From positions 1 through 61,582 of the forward strand of contig JAJDXO010000014.1 of the NCBI GenBank assembly GCA_022823235.1: 61,582 nucleotides of DNA, in the 5' to 3' direction. A program made the translations under genes and the position numbers. This stretch comes from Rhodospirillales bacterium. GTDB lineage: Bacteria > Pseudomonadota > Alphaproteobacteria > Rhodospirillales > UBA2165. This document shows, piece by piece, positions 9,634 to 18,495 of the stretch; position 1 is the first letter of the stretch, and each line of letters begins with the position of its first letter. The notes beneath the pieces were generated by a model, which had not been told where the DNA came from, searched no databases, and was given only the letters and a program-made list of their open reading frames with translations.

Positions 9634-10274
9634 TGCTGACCCGTGAACATGTAATCGAACGGCTTGACCGGGTGCCCAATGGCGGGCGGGTGCGGACCAA
9701 CGACGACGCCAGGATCAGGCGCGGGGGAAGCAACCCCAACCCCTTTGACGACAACCCCTGGTATCCCGAGGACGGCAAACTGCGGCCGGCGGCGGTCCTG
9801 GTGCCCCTGGTCAATCACGGCGGCGGCCTGACGGTTCTGCTGACCAAAAGGACCGAGCACCTGAGCAACCATGCCGGCCAGATCAGTTTCCCCGGCGGCC
9901 GTGTCGACGACGAGGACGATGGCCCCGAGCATACGGCGTTGCGCGAGACCGAGGAGGAGGTCGGCATCGACCGCAACCGGATCGAGATCGTCAGCCATTT
10001 GGACGATTACGTGGTCGGTACCGGTTTCCTGGTCCGTCCGGTGGTCGGCTTCATCGAGCCGCCCATCGACGTCGACAAACATGATCACGAAGTGGATGAA
10101 GTATTCGAGGCGCCGCTCGAGTTTCTGATCGACCCCGAAAATGTCGAACGCCATCACCGGGAGTTTAACGGCCGGGTACGCCATTTCTTCGCGATTACCT
10201 ACCAGGATTACTATATCTGGGGGGCAACGGCGGGGATGTTGTGTAATCTCGCCGAACGCCTGCGCGGCGAGTGA
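9633..10274 (+). CDS. Nudix hydrolase, CoA pyrophosphatase type
   Basis: This 213-residue enzyme has the CoA-pyrophosphatase signature LLTKRTEHLSNHAGQISFPGG (residues 69-89, LLTxRS..L..H.GQ.SFPGG type) merging into the Nudix box with REXXEEXG at residues 104-111. The family cleaves CoA and acyl-CoA to 4'-phosphopantetheine and 3',5'-ADP. It overlaps the DUF1285 stop by one base and lies 20 bp before the DUF6111 gene. Family assignment is firm; substrate is inferred from the UPF0035-type motif. Confidence 0.94.
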   Translation: MLTREHVIERLDRVPNGGRVRTNDDARIRRGGSNPNPFDDNPWYPEDGKLRPAAVLVPLVNHGGGLTVLLTKRTEHLSNHAGQISFPGGRVDDEDDGPEHTALRETEEEVGIDRNRIEIVSHLDDYVVGTGFLVRPVVGFIEPPIDVDKHDHEVDEVFEAPLEFLIDPENVERHHREFNGRVRHFFAITYQDYYIWGATAGMLCNLAERLRGE

Positions 10275-10294
10275 CCAACTAAGGACAGGAATTC

Positions 10295-10558
10295 GTGGCA
10301 CGCATCGTTTTACAAGTAATTCTGCCGCTCTTGGCCCCGGTGATCATCTACGGTCTGTGGAGCTACTTCACCCGGAAGCGGCAGGGCAAGGGCCTGCCCG
10401 GCTGGGAGGAGGGGCATTGGTTCTATGCCGTGATGATCGGATTCGTACTGGCATTTGGCAGCTTCGGCTATCTCGCCGCCACGGGCTTCGAACGGGAACT
10501 GGAGAACAAGCCGCCGGCCCGAGACATCGGTCCCGTGGAATCCGATCGCTTCCGTTGA
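10295..10558 (+). CDS. DUF6111 family small membrane protein
   Basis: This 87-residue protein has two membrane helices (about residues 2-24 and 43-63) around a basic loop with FTRKRQGKGLPGWEEGHWFY. It resembles the alphaproteobacterial DUF6111 family, of unknown function. The start is GTG at 10295, preceded by AAGGACAGG. The stop codon overlaps a possible TTG start of the CCA transferase, and the set DUF1285-Nudix-DUF6111-CCA looks like one transcription unit. Confidence 0.8.
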   Translation: MARIVLQVILPLLAPVIIYGLWSYFTRKRQGKGLPGWEEGHWFYAVMIGFVLAFGSFGYLAATGFERELENKPPARDIGPVESDRFR

Positions 10559-10575
10559 TCGCCAACGGCCGGGAA

Positions 10576-11892
10576 ATGATCATGGAAGGGGACGAAAACA
10601 GCGGCGCCGACGCACGGATCACCGTCCAGCCGTGGATGGAAACCGACGGCATAAAGCGGGTCCTGGCGGCGATCACCGCCGACGGCAAGGAGGCGAGGTT
10701 CGTCGGCGGCTGTGTGCGCGATGCGTCGCTTGAACGGCCGGTGAAGGACGTGGACATCGCCACGCCGGAAATACCGGACCGGGTGATGGAGCTGCTGGAA
10801 GCCGCCGGCATCAAGGCGCTGCCGACGGGCATCGAGCACGGCACGGTGACCGCAATCATCGGCGACGAGACATACCAGATCACCACCCTCCGGCGTGACT
10901 TGACTACCGATGGGCGGCGGGCGACCGTCGCCTTCACCGAAGATTGGCGGGCCGATGCCGAGCGGCGCGACTTCACCTTCAATGCCCTGTCGGCGACGCC
11001 CGGCGGCAGGGTCTACGACTATTTCAACGGCCTGCAGGACCTGAACGACCGGGTGATCAAGTTCGTCGGCGATGCCGGGGAGCGGATCGAGGAAGACCGT
11101 CTGAGGGTGCTGAGGTTTTTCCGCTTCATCGGGACGCTGGGCATGCGGATCGGCCGCACGGGCGATCTGGAGGCCTGCATTCAGGCCGCGCCGCAATTGA
11201 CCGAGCTCTCCGGCGAGCGTATCCGCGACGAGATAATGAAAATCCTGTCGTCCGAGATGCATTCCGACGCCGTTCGGATGATGCGGAAACACGGCATTCT
11301 CGAGCACATACTGCCTGAGATCGGCGAGCCGGCGGCATTGGCCCCGCTAGAATCGCTGGAGACCGGCACCGCGGGCCTTGAGAGCGTGCGGCCGGACCCG
11401 ATCCGCCGGTTGGCCTGCATTCTTGATACGGATGACGAGGGTGTTGAGTCCGTCTGCCAAAAATTGGTGCTGACCAACAAGGAAAAACGCCGGCTCAAGG
11501 CGCTCCACCGTCCGGGTTGGCGGGCGGATCCGGATATCTCGGCGGCCGATTTCGAGCGGGTGCTGCAGCGCCTGGGCCCGGAGATCATTCTCGATCTTAT
11601 TCTCATCGACTGGGCGCACAGCCTGGTCGAGGCGTCCCGGCCGTCCCGCGGCCATGCCGAGAAGCGGCGGGCGCTGATCGCCATGACCGAGAGTTGGGAA
11701 GCCAAGGAGTTTCCTTTGAACGGTCACGATGTGATGGCGCTCGGGATTGAGGAGGGGCCGGAAGTGTCCAAGCATTTGGATGCGGTCGAGGCGTGGTGGG
11801 AAGAGGGCGGGTTTACCGCTGGCCGGACGGCCTGCCTGGCCCGTCTCAAGCGGGAGGTGGAGGACTTGGCGGCAACACCCGATCCGCCTTGA
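10576..11892 (+). CDS. cca: CCA tRNA nucleotidyltransferase
   Basis: This protein of about 438 residues adds or repairs the 3' CCA end of tRNAs. It is a class II polymerase-beta-like nucleotidyltransferase: RFVGGCVRDA (GGCVRD at 44-49) and the DVD metal pair Asp58/Asp60, then RDFTFNALS, the EDRLRVLRFFRF nucleotide-binding helix and the RRLKALH tail region. ATG 10576 is used; ATG 10582 has a better-spaced GGGAA, and a TTG at 10555 would overlap the previous stop, so the first few residues are uncertain. It ends 33 bp before the HMCES-like gene. Confidence 0.94.
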   Translation: MIMEGDENSGADARITVQPWMETDGIKRVLAAITADGKEARFVGGCVRDASLERPVKDVDIATPEIPDRVMELLEAAGIKALPTGIEHGTVTAIIGDETYQITTLRRDLTTDGRRATVAFTEDWRADAERRDFTFNALSATPGGRVYDYFNGLQDLNDRVIKFVGDAGERIEEDRLRVLRFFRFIGTLGMRIGRTGDLEACIQAAPQLTELSGERIRDEIMKILSSEMHSDAVRMMRKHGILEHILPEIGEPAALAPLESLETGTAGLESVRPDPIRRLACILDTDDEGVESVCQKLVLTNKEKRRLKALHRPGWRADPDISAADFERVLQRLGPEIILDLILIDWAHSLVEASRPSRGHAEKRRALIAMTESWEAKEFPLNGHDVMALGIEEGPEVSKHLDAVEAWWEEGGFTAGRTACLARLKREVEDLAATPDPP

Positions 11893-11925
11893 GGGCAATG
11901 GCAAGGCATCTCTAATATACGGGCC

Positions 11926-12618
11926 ATGTGCCCGCGTTTCGCTCAGGCAGCCACGCTTCAGGAACTTCGGAACCTTTTCGGATTTGAAGACGAGGACTGG
12001 CAATTGCCGCTTCGTTTCAATATCAGGCCGACCGATTCGGTCTTGATCGTCCGAGTAACCGAAGGAAGGCGCGAACCGGCGTTCGCGAACTGGTGGCTGA
12101 TCCCGCCCTGGGCGGACGCGCCCAACAACAAGTATCCCATGTTCAATGCGCGCTCCGAGAGCCTGCTGGACCGCAAGGCCTATGCCGAGCCAGCGCGCAA
12201 CAAGCGCTGCCTGATCCCGATGACCGGCTGGTTCGAATTCCACCCGGAGGGCGGCATCCGCCAGCCCTATTACTTCTCGCTGAAAAGCTCGACCCGGTTC
12301 GCGGCCGCCGGCCTCTGGCAGGTTTCGACCAGGGGGCCGGAGCCGGTGACGTCCTGCACCATGGTCACCGTCGACGGCAATCCGCTGATCGCCCGGTACA
12401 ATGCGAAGAACAGGATGCCGGCCCTGGTGCCCGAGGAAGCGTGGGATGCTTGGCTCGACACCGAGGCGGTGTCGGCGGAGCATGCCGTCTCCAGGCTCGC
12501 AAGCTGGCCGGAAGAAGACATCACGGTCCACGCGGTGGACCGCAACGAACTCAAGAAGACCACGAGCGACAGCCCGGCCTGCATCGAGCCGTGGCCGCCC
12601 GCATCCGGCCGGGACTAG
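11926..12618 (+). CDS. SOS response-associated peptidase / HMCES (YedK) family, variant active site
   Basis: This 230-residue protein belongs to the SRAP family, which crosslinks abasic sites in single-stranded DNA through the amino-terminal cysteine exposed after Met removal. Cys2, the NARSE motif (Asn74) and Glu104 in GWFEF are present, matching Cys2, Asn75 and Glu105 of E. coli YedK. Two differences stand out: residue 3 is Pro (MCPRF) where MCGRF is usual, and the catalytic His of the HDR(R/M)P motif is replaced by Lys161 in AKNRMPALV. The crosslinking residue is intact, but crosslink reversal or autoproteolysis, which use that His, may be altered. It is a single gene between cca and a convergent nitroreductase. 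Confidence 0.9.
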   Translation: MCPRFAQAATLQELRNLFGFEDEDWQLPLRFNIRPTDSVLIVRVTEGRREPAFANWWLIPPWADAPNNKYPMFNARSESLLDRKAYAEPARNKRCLIPMTGWFEFHPEGGIRQPYYFSLKSSTRFAAAGLWQVSTRGPEPVTSCTMVTVDGNPLIARYNAKNRMPALVPEEAWDAWLDTEAVSAEHAVSRLASWPEEDITVHAVDRNELKKTTSDSPACIEPWPPASGRD

Positions 12619-12649
12619 CCGCTACGAAATCCCGCCAAAAGGATTTCGC

Positions 12650-13315
12650 CTACAATATCTCGCAGGCGTCGTCGAAGGGCAGGCGCGGATTGCGCTTGAA
12701 GATGGTGTTTTCGTCGCCCCGGCCGATGGAGCAGACGAATAGGGTCTTCACAGCGGTTCCGGCCCAGAACACGTCATCGCACATGGCCTTGTCCAGACCT
12801 TGCATGGGGCCGGCGTCATACCCCGCGGCCCGCACCGCCATCATGAAATAGGCGGCCTGGAGAGTCGCGTTCTGGGACGCCCAGTGGGGAATGAGGTCGG
12901 GGTTTTCCTTCATCCGGTTGGGGATGTCGTCGGGCCGGAACGGGGTCAGCTGCGGCTGCTTGTGGAAGAACTCATGGTCCATTCCGAAGATGGCGACCGC
13001 CGGGGCCTGCCTGGTCTTGGCCCGGTTGCGCTCGAACATGACCGGGGCGAATTTTTCCTTCGCGTCGGGCGACGTGATGAACTTGATCCGCAAGGGGCAG
13101 CAGTTGGCCGAGGTCGGCCCCATCTTGGCCAGATCGTAGATTGCCTTGAGTTCGTCCTCGGAGATGGGCTCGTCCTTCCAGCCGTTGAAGCTGCGGGCCT
13201 CGCGAAACAATAAATCGAGGCCATTGCCGTCGAGCGGGTTCGTCCGTTCCCTGGCATCGCGAACGCTCTGCTGGGCGGCGAGATCGATTTCGTCTTTTTC
13301 CGGCGGTCCGGCCAT
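12650..13315 (-). CDS. RutE-like nitroreductase family oxidoreductase
   Basis: This 221-residue FMN-dependent protein resembles RutE (malonic semialdehyde reductase in the Rut pyrimidine pathway): ARSFNGWKDEPISEDELKAI followed by MGPTSANCCPLRIKF, then NATLQAAYFMMAVRAAGYDAGPM and the C-terminal PRLPFDDACEIL. No other rut gene is nearby, so the in vivo substrate may be another aldehyde or enal. It lies on the minus strand 217 bp downstream of hemF, and faces the HMCES-like gene, whose stop is 31 bp away. GGGGA precedes its ATG. Confidence 0.87.
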   Translation of the reverse strand: MAGPPEKDEIDLAAQQSVRDARERTNPLDGNGLDLLFREARSFNGWKDEPISEDELKAIYDLAKMGPTSANCCPLRIKFITSPDAKEKFAPVMFERNRAKTRQAPAVAIFGMDHEFFHKQPQLTPFRPDDIPNRMKENPDLIPHWASQNATLQAAYFMMAVRAAGYDAGPMQGLDKAMCDDVFWAGTAVKTLFVCSIGRGDENTIFKRNPRLPFDDACEIL

Positions 13316-13513
13316 GGGTCTGTCCCCTGAAACAATCTGAAAAAATTAACCAATGGCCGGACTGGGTAATCGCCGCGGGCGAATTTGGCAAGTCCCCCGG
13401 GTTCGGGATAGGCGATGCCGCAAGCGCATCACGTCCATCTCATTAATCCGGAACACCGGCCGGAACGGCCGCGCCATCCCGCTGACATCGACCGGTTCCC
13501 GAGCGCCGTACCA

Positions 13514-13555
13514 TTCCTTCGGCCAGGAGGGCCTATTGTTCCTTCGGCCAGGAGG
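13514..13555. repeat. 17-bp direct repeat at the 3' end of hemF
   Basis: The 17-mer beginning TTCCTTCGGCCAGG occurs at 13514-13530 and again at 13539-13555 (period 25). The second copy encodes the last residues of HemF (ASWPKEQ); the first lies just beyond its stop, so the protein is unchanged. Confidence 0.85.
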
Positions 13556-14399
13556 CCAGGGGCGGCAGGGACATGAGAATGGCCTGGGTATTGCCGCCGG
13601 TCATCAGGCCGAATTTGGTGCCCCGGTCGTAGACCAGATTGAACTCCGCATAGCGGCCCCGCTTTACCAACTGGGCCTGGCGGTCTTCGTCGGTCCAGCT
13701 CTCATTCATGTGCCGTGCGACCAGCTCCGGGTAGATGTCATGGAAGGCGCCGCCCACGTCCCGGGTGAAGGCGAAGTCGGCCTCCCAGTCTCCCGTATCC
13801 AGGTAGTCGAAAAAGATTCCGCCGACGCCCCGGGCCTCGCCCCGGTGGGGAATAAAGAAATAGTCGTCGCACCACTTCTTGAACTTGTCGTAGTCGCCGG
13901 GGGGATGGGCATCGCAGGCCGCCTTGAAGGCGCCGTGGAAATCCCGGGTGTCCCGATCGACGGGAAAAACCGGCGTCAGATCACCGCCGCCGCCGAACCA
14001 GGATTTCGTGGTGACGATCATCCGCGTATTCATATGGGCGGCCGGCACCTTCGGGTTCATCGGGTGCGCGACCAGGGAGATGCCCGAAGCCCAGAACCGC
14101 GGGTCTTCTTCGGCGCCGGGGATCTGTTCGCGGAACTTCTCCGAAAATTCGCCGAACACGGTGGAGATGTTGACCCCCACCTTCTCGAACACCCGGCCGG
14201 TCATTACCGACATGACGCCGCCGCCGCCTTCCGGCCGGTCCCAGGGCGCCTGTTCAAATCGCCCGGGCGGCGAGGCGTCCGTGCCGTTCGGCCCTTCGGT
14301 TTCGTCCTCCAGCTTTTCGTAGCTGGCACAAATCCGGTCGCGCAGGGATGCGAACCATCGCGATGCTTCCGCTTTGCGGGTTTCCAGTTCGTCGGTCAT
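13533..14399 (-). CDS. hemF: Oxygen-dependent coproporphyrinogen III oxidase
   Basis: This 288-residue enzyme carries out the aerobic oxidative decarboxylation of coproporphyrinogen III to protoporphyrinogen IX in haem synthesis. Signature stretches are [51 protein letters not shown] and [19 protein letters not shown]. The length fits the family. Its ATG overlaps the stop of trmL (ATGA), so the two are co-transcribed. It supplies haem for, among others, the neighbouring bc1 complex; that link is only positional. Confidence 0.97.
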   Translation of the reverse strand: MTDELETRKAEASRWFASLRDRICASYEKLEDETEGPNGTDASPPGRFEQAPWDRPEGGGGVMSVMTGRVFEKVGVNISTVFGEFSEKFREQIPGAEEDPRFWASGISLVAHPMNPKVPAAHMNTRMIVTTKSWFGGGGDLTPVFPVDRDTRDFHGAFKAACDAHPPGDYDKFKKWCDDYFFIPHRGEARGVGGIFFDYLDTGDWEADFAFTRDVGGAFHDIYPELVARHMNESWTDEDRQAQLVKRGRYAEFNLVYDRGTKFGLMTGGNTQAILMSLPPLASWPKEQ

Positions 14400-14863
14400 T
14401 CGCCATCCGCCGGCAGCAGATCCGTCTGCCGCAGCGCCTCGCCTATCACCATGGCGGCGGCGACCGCAACGTTCAAGGACCGGGCGTTGCCGGCCATGGG
14501 AATTCGAATGCGGGCATCGGCGGAATGATGAACCTCCGGCGGCACGCCGGCGCTCTCCCGTCCCAGCAGCAATATGTCCGAGGTTCGGAAATTGAACCCG
14601 GTATAGGAAAGCTCGGCGGATGTCGTCAGCAGCACCAGACGCCGCCCGCTTTCCCGTGCCTGGCGCTCGAACGCCGCCCAGTTCGGGTGCCGTACCAGTT
14701 CGGCGGCATCCAAGTAGTCCATGCCGGCGCGGCGGAGCCGTTTATCGTCCAGCACAAAGCCCGCCGGTTCGATCAGATCAACGCCGATGCCGAGGCAGGC
14801 GCCGAGCCGCAATACGGCACCGGTATTGCCTGGGATATCGGGCTCAAAAAGGGCTAATCGCAT
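14396..14863 (-). CDS. trmL: tRNA (cytidine(34)-2'-O)-methyltransferase
   Basis: This 155-residue SPOUT methyltransferase modifies the wobble ribose of tRNA-Leu. It shows [14 protein letters not shown] near the N-terminus, [14 protein letters not shown] and the trefoil-knot SAM site [20 protein letters not shown]. This is the short TrmL/YibK form without an RNA-binding extension, as usual. It overlaps hemF by four bases and is divergent from petA across a 315-bp gap. Confidence 0.95.
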   Translation of the reverse strand: MRLALFEPDIPGNTGAVLRLGACLGIGVDLIEPAGFVLDDKRLRRAGMDYLDAAELVRHPNWAAFERQARESGRRLVLLTTSAELSYTGFNFRTSDILLLGRESAGVPPEVHHSADARIRIPMAGNARSLNVAVAAAMVIGEALRQTDLLPADGE

Positions 14864-15178
14864 GGATTTGTTCGGGTCTGCATTACGCTAGGTTTTCCGC
14901 CGATTAGCCGCAAGAAAACGGGGGGGATTATGCTTTCCACGGCGGAGAATCTGCATTATATCAGAGGCCAAGTTCCTACCATGAGGTTGGTCAGCAATTG
15001 CATGATCTTAACCCGGAATCTGACGGTACGGGGAGCGCTGCGGGAGAGGGAGCAGCATCACAATCGTCGGGGACCCAGGTGAAATTCCACGATCGAGCGC
15101 CAACATATCTCAGATAACCCCGGTTTTGGTTGAGACGATCCCGAAACGAGCCGAGAACGGACGCAAAAGGACACGAAT
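14864..15178. other. trmL-petA divergent intergenic region
   Basis: This 315-bp gap separates divergent trmL and petABC and must hold both promoters. I see no convincing sigma-70 hexamer pair and no RNA gene. Two GAATC sites (14947-14951 and 15016-15020; CcrM-type GANTC) and a TTAACC (15009-15014, CtrA half-site-like) occur, but each could be chance. Confidence 0.5.
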
Positions 15179-15739
15179 ATGGCTGATACGAGCACAACGA
15201 CCGCAGAGGGTCATGAACACGAGGAGGATCGCCGCGATTTTCTTCTGACATCGACCATCGTTGTGGGCGCTGCGGGCGTCGCGCTGACGGCTTGGCCGTT
15301 CATCGATTTCATGAACCCGTCGGCCGATGTGCTGGCGCTGGCCAGTCTGGAGTTCGACATATCCACCATGGAGCCGGGCCAGGCCATTACGGTGACCTGG
15401 CGCAACAAGCCGATCTTCATCCGCCGCCGGACCGCGGCCGAAATCGATGAGGCGAAGAAAGTGCCGCTGTCCGATTTGAAAGATCCGCAGGCCGATGCCG
15501 ACCGGGTCAAGGAGGGCAAGGATGAGTGGCTGGTGATGATCGGCATCTGCACCCATTTGGGCTGCATCCCGGCGGGCCAGAAAGTGACGGATTCGAAGGG
15601 CGAGTTCGGCGGCTGGTTCTGCCCGTGCCACGGCTCGCATTACGACACGTCCGGGCGCATTCGCAAGGGGCCGGCGCCCAGAAATCTGGAGATTCCGCCC
15701 TACGCCTTTACCAACGATACGACCGTTAGAATCGGTTAG
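15179..15739 (+). CDS. petA: Ubiquinol-cytochrome c reductase Rieske iron-sulfur subunit
   Basis: This 186-residue protein is the Rieske subunit of the bc1 complex. A twin-arginine type signal anchor (RRDFLL at 18-23 and the following hydrophobic helix) precedes the periplasmic domain. The 2Fe-2S site is CTHLGC (124-129) and CPCHGS (148-153): ligands Cys124, His126, Cys148, His151, with the disulfide Cys129/Cys150. It is the first gene of petABC, 11 bp ahead of petB. Confidence 0.98.
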   Translation: MADTSTTTAEGHEHEEDRRDFLLTSTIVVGAAGVALTAWPFIDFMNPSADVLALASLEFDISTMEPGQAITVTWRNKPIFIRRRTAAEIDEAKKVPLSDLKDPQADADRVKEGKDEWLVMIGICTHLGCIPAGQKVTDSKGEFGGWFCPCHGSHYDTSGRIRKGPAPRNLEIPPYAFTNDTTVRIG

Positions 15740-15750
15740 GAGATCCACCC

Positions 15751-17043
15751 ATGAGCGCAGCCCCTGAATGGAAAAATCCGGTCGTTAGGTGGATCGACCA
15801 TCGTCTTCCGGTCTTCACGTTCACCCATCACAGCCTCATCGACTATCCGACGCCCAGGAACCTGAATTACTGGTGGAACTTCGGCTCGCTGGCCGGCGTC
15901 GTCCTGGTGATCCTGATCGCCACCGGACTGTTTCTGGCGATGCACTACAATCCCAACGTCGATTATGCCTTCGACTCGGTCGAGCGGATCATGCGCGACG
16001 TGAACTACGGCTGGCTGATGCGGTACATGCATGCCAACGGGGCCTCCATGTTCTTCCTGGTGGTCTACATCCATATGTTCCGGGCGCTGTATTACGGCTC
16101 ATACCGGGCGCCCCGCGAGGTGCTGTGGTTCATCGGCCTGTTCATCTTCCTTGCCATGATGGCGACGGCCTTCGTCGGCTACACCCTGCCCTGGGGTCAG
16201 ATGAGCTTCTGGGGCGCCACGGTGATCACCAACCTGTTCTCGGTGGTCCCGTTCTTCGGCGATGCCATCGTGCAGTGGTTGTTGGGCGGCTTCGCGGTCG
16301 ACAATCCGACATTGAACCGTTTCTTCGCCTTTCACTTCCTGTTGCCCTTCGTGATCTTCGGGCTGGTGTTCCTGCACCTCTGGGCCCTGCACGTGCACAA
16401 GTCGAACAATCCGCTGGGCGTGGACATCAAGACGGACGGAGATACGATTCCCTTCCATCCCTACTACACCGCGAAGGACGCCTTCGGGCTCGGGGTGTTT
16501 CTGATCTTCTACTTTGCCTTCGCTTTCTTCGCGCCGAACTATCTGGGCCACCCGGACAATTATATCCCGGCCAATCCGCTGGTGACGCCGCCGGAGATCG
16601 TGCCCGAATGGTACTTCCTGCCGTTCTACGCGATCCTGCGCGCGGTGCCCGACAACTTCATCGATATCTGGGGCATCCTGCCGATCCTGGTGACCGCGAA
16701 GACGGCCGGCGTGATCCTGATGTTTGCCTCGATCATCGTGCTGTTCTTCCTGCCCTGGCTTGACCGGAGCCCGGTCCGGAGCGCCAGGTTCCGGCCCATC
16801 TACAAGCAGCTTTACTGGCTGTTCCTGGCCGATTGCATCGTCTTGGGCTGGGTCGGCGCCAATCCGCCGGAGGGCACCATGCTGGTCATTGGCCGCATTG
16901 CGACGCTCTATTACTTCGTCCATCTGCTGGTCTTCATGCCGTTGCTGTCCAGGTACGAGAAGACGCGGCCGCTGCCGGACAGTATCAGTGCGGCTGTGAC
17001 GCCTCAGGGGTCGTCCCAGAGCGCCCAAGCGCAGGGAGCCTGA
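15751..17043 (+). CDS. petB: Cytochrome b of the bc1 complex
   Basis: This 430-residue polytopic protein is the cytochrome b subunit, with eight predicted membrane helices. Haem-ligand histidines lie in [12 protein letters not shown]...YIHMFR and in [10 protein letters not shown]...[11 protein letters not shown]; the Qo-site PEWY motif is in [17 protein letters not shown]. It is a full-length fused cytochrome b, not the split b6/subunit IV form. It sits between petA (11 bp) and petC (4 bp). Confidence 0.98.
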   Translation: MSAAPEWKNPVVRWIDHRLPVFTFTHHSLIDYPTPRNLNYWWNFGSLAGVVLVILIATGLFLAMHYNPNVDYAFDSVERIMRDVNYGWLMRYMHANGASMFFLVVYIHMFRALYYGSYRAPREVLWFIGLFIFLAMMATAFVGYTLPWGQMSFWGATVITNLFSVVPFFGDAIVQWLLGGFAVDNPTLNRFFAFHFLLPFVIFGLVFLHLWALHVHKSNNPLGVDIKTDGDTIPFHPYYTAKDAFGLGVFLIFYFAFAFFAPNYLGHPDNYIPANPLVTPPEIVPEWYFLPFYAILRAVPDNFIDIWGILPILVTAKTAGVILMFASIIVLFFLPWLDRSPVRSARFRPIYKQLYWLFLADCIVLGWVGANPPEGTMLVIGRIATLYYFVHLLVFMPLLSRYEKTRPLPDSISAAVTPQGSSQSAQAQGA

Positions 17044-17047
17044 AGAG

Positions 17048-17830
17048 ATGACCCGGACATTTAAGAGAATTGCCCTCGCCACAGCCCTTCTCGCCGCGTT
17101 CTCGGTTTCGGACGTTTCAACGTCCCGGGCCGCCAGTAAGGCGACCCCGCCGCCGCCGCAGGACTGGTCCTTCTCGGGCGTCTTCGGCACGTTCGACCGC
17201 GCCCAGCTTCAACGCGGTTATCTGGTATATCGCGAGGTCTGCGCGGCCTGCCATTCCATGAAGCAGGTCTATTTCCGGCATCTGGTGGACATCGGCTTGT
17301 CGGAAAACGCGATCAAGGCGATCGCGGCCGAGTTCGAGGTAGCAGGCGAGCCCGACGAGGACGGTGAGCCCACGGAACGCCCGGCCCAGCTTTTCGACCG
17401 GCTTCCAAGCCCGTACGCCAACGACAACGAGGCGCGCTCGGCCAACAACGGCGCGCTGCCGCCCGATCTGTCGCTGATTGCGAAGTCGCGCGTCGGCGGT
17501 TCCGACTACATTCATGCGCTGCTGACCGGGTATTTGGAGAAGGCGCCGGCGGGCGTCACCATGGGCGAGGGCATGAACTACAACACCTATTTCGCCGCCA
17601 ATCAGATTGCCATGGCGCCGCCGTTGGCCGAGGACGGGGTCGAGTACGAAGACGGCACCAAGGCCAGCGTCGATCAGCAGGCCCGCGACGTTGCCGCCTT
17701 CATGACCTGGGCGGCGGAGCCGGAGATGGAAGAGCGCAAGCGGATGGGGATCAAGGTGCTGTTGTTCCTGATCATCCTGACCGCCATGCTCTACGCGGTG
17801 AAGCGCCGGGTGTGGTCCGACCTGCACTAA
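17048..17830 (+). CDS. petC: Cytochrome c1 of the bc1 complex
   Basis: This 260-residue protein is exported by an N-terminal signal peptide (cleavage near SRAAS), binds haem c at CAACH (65-69) and is anchored by a C-terminal helix (KVLLFLIILTAMLYAV) followed by the basic KRRVW. It passes electrons from the Rieske protein to soluble cytochrome c. It closes the petABC operon and is followed by a strong hairpin at 17839-17857. Confidence 0.97.
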   Translation: MTRTFKRIALATALLAAFSVSDVSTSRAASKATPPPPQDWSFSGVFGTFDRAQLQRGYLVYREVCAACHSMKQVYFRHLVDIGLSENAIKAIAAEFEVAGEPDEDGEPTERPAQLFDRLPSPYANDNEARSANNGALPPDLSLIAKSRVGGSDYIHALLTGYLEKAPAGVTMGEGMNYNTYFAANQIAMAPPLAEDGVEYEDGTKASVDQQARDVAAFMTWAAEPEMEERKRMGIKVLLFLIILTAMLYAVKRRVWSDLH

Positions 17831-17838
17831 ACGAAATC

Positions 17839-17857
17839 GGCCGCGGTGACCGCGGCC
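17839..17857 (+). terminator. GC-rich hairpin after petC
   Basis: GGCCGCGG and CCGCGGCC flank the loop TGA, giving a perfect 8-bp stem nine bases after the petC stop. There is no U-run, so it may be an mRNA 3'-stabilising or processing hairpin, or a weak terminator, before the cyclophilin gene. Confidence 0.45.
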
Positions 17858-17881
17858 GCCAATATTCGGGAGAGGTGAGGG

Positions 17882-18463
17882 ATGCGGTTGCTCCGTATTG
17901 TCGGCTTTCTGGTGGCTTTGTTCGCTTTCGCGGGTGCCGGTGACGCACTGGCGCAGGGAAAGCCCAAGGTCAAGTTCGTCACCAGCCTCGGCGAATTCAT
18001 TGTTGAATTGGAACCGGAAAAAGCGCCCGGGACGGTGGAGAATTTTCTCGGTTACGTCCGAGGCGGCCATTATACCGGCACCATTTTTCACCGGGTGATT
18101 CCGGGCTTCGTCGTGCAAGGCGGCGGATTCAGCCGGGAATACCGGCGCCGCCGCACCGGCGCACCGATCCGGAACGAGGCGGATACGGGTCTCTCCAATG
18201 AACGCGGCACCATCGCCATGGCGCGGACCTCCGATCCACATTCGGCGACCGACCAGTTCTATATCAATATCAGGCTCAACAAGGGCCTCGACCACACCGC
18301 AAAAACCCGCAATGGCTGGGGCTATACGGCGTTTGGCCGGGTCGTCGACGGAATGCGCATCATCAGCCGGATATCCCGGGTCGAGCGGGGGCCGGGCGGC
18401 CCGTTCCGCCAGGACGTGCCTCGGACCCCGGTGGTCATCGAGAAGGCCGAGATCGTCAACTAA
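17882..18463 (+). CDS. Periplasmic cyclophilin-type peptidyl-prolyl isomerase
   Basis: This 193-residue protein has a signal peptide (hydrophobic 5-20, AxA near DALAQG) and a compact bacterial cyclophilin domain. It shows FHRVIPGFVVQGG and GTIAMART...SATDQFYIN, with the catalytic Arg in FHRV. It is expected to catalyse prolyl cis/trans isomerisation of envelope proteins. The ATG follows a strong GAGAGGTGAGG. It lies 51 bp after petC and 32 bp before mtnP, so it may be co-transcribed with either. Confidence 0.93.
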   Translation: MRLLRIVGFLVALFAFAGAGDALAQGKPKVKFVTSLGEFIVELEPEKAPGTVENFLGYVRGGHYTGTIFHRVIPGFVVQGGGFSREYRRRRTGAPIRNEADTGLSNERGTIAMARTSDPHSATDQFYINIRLNKGLDHTAKTRNGWGYTAFGRVVDGMRIISRISRVERGPGGPFRQDVPRTPVVIEKAEIVN

Positions 18464-18468
18464 TTTTG

Positions 18469-18482
18469 GCCCCGATCGGGGC
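18469..18482. other. 14-bp perfect palindrome before mtnP
   Basis: GCCCCGATCGGGGC is a perfect dyad six bases after the cyclophilin stop and 13 bp before the mtnP ATG. It could be a short hairpin in the leader or an operator. No U-run follows. Confidence 0.4.
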
Positions 18483-18495
18483 GGGGGAGACAGAC

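Noticed and set aside
14864-15178. Small RNA or tRNA gene between trmL and petA
   Set aside because: No cloverleaf, no strong hairpin with a U-run and no conserved RNA motif could be recognised.
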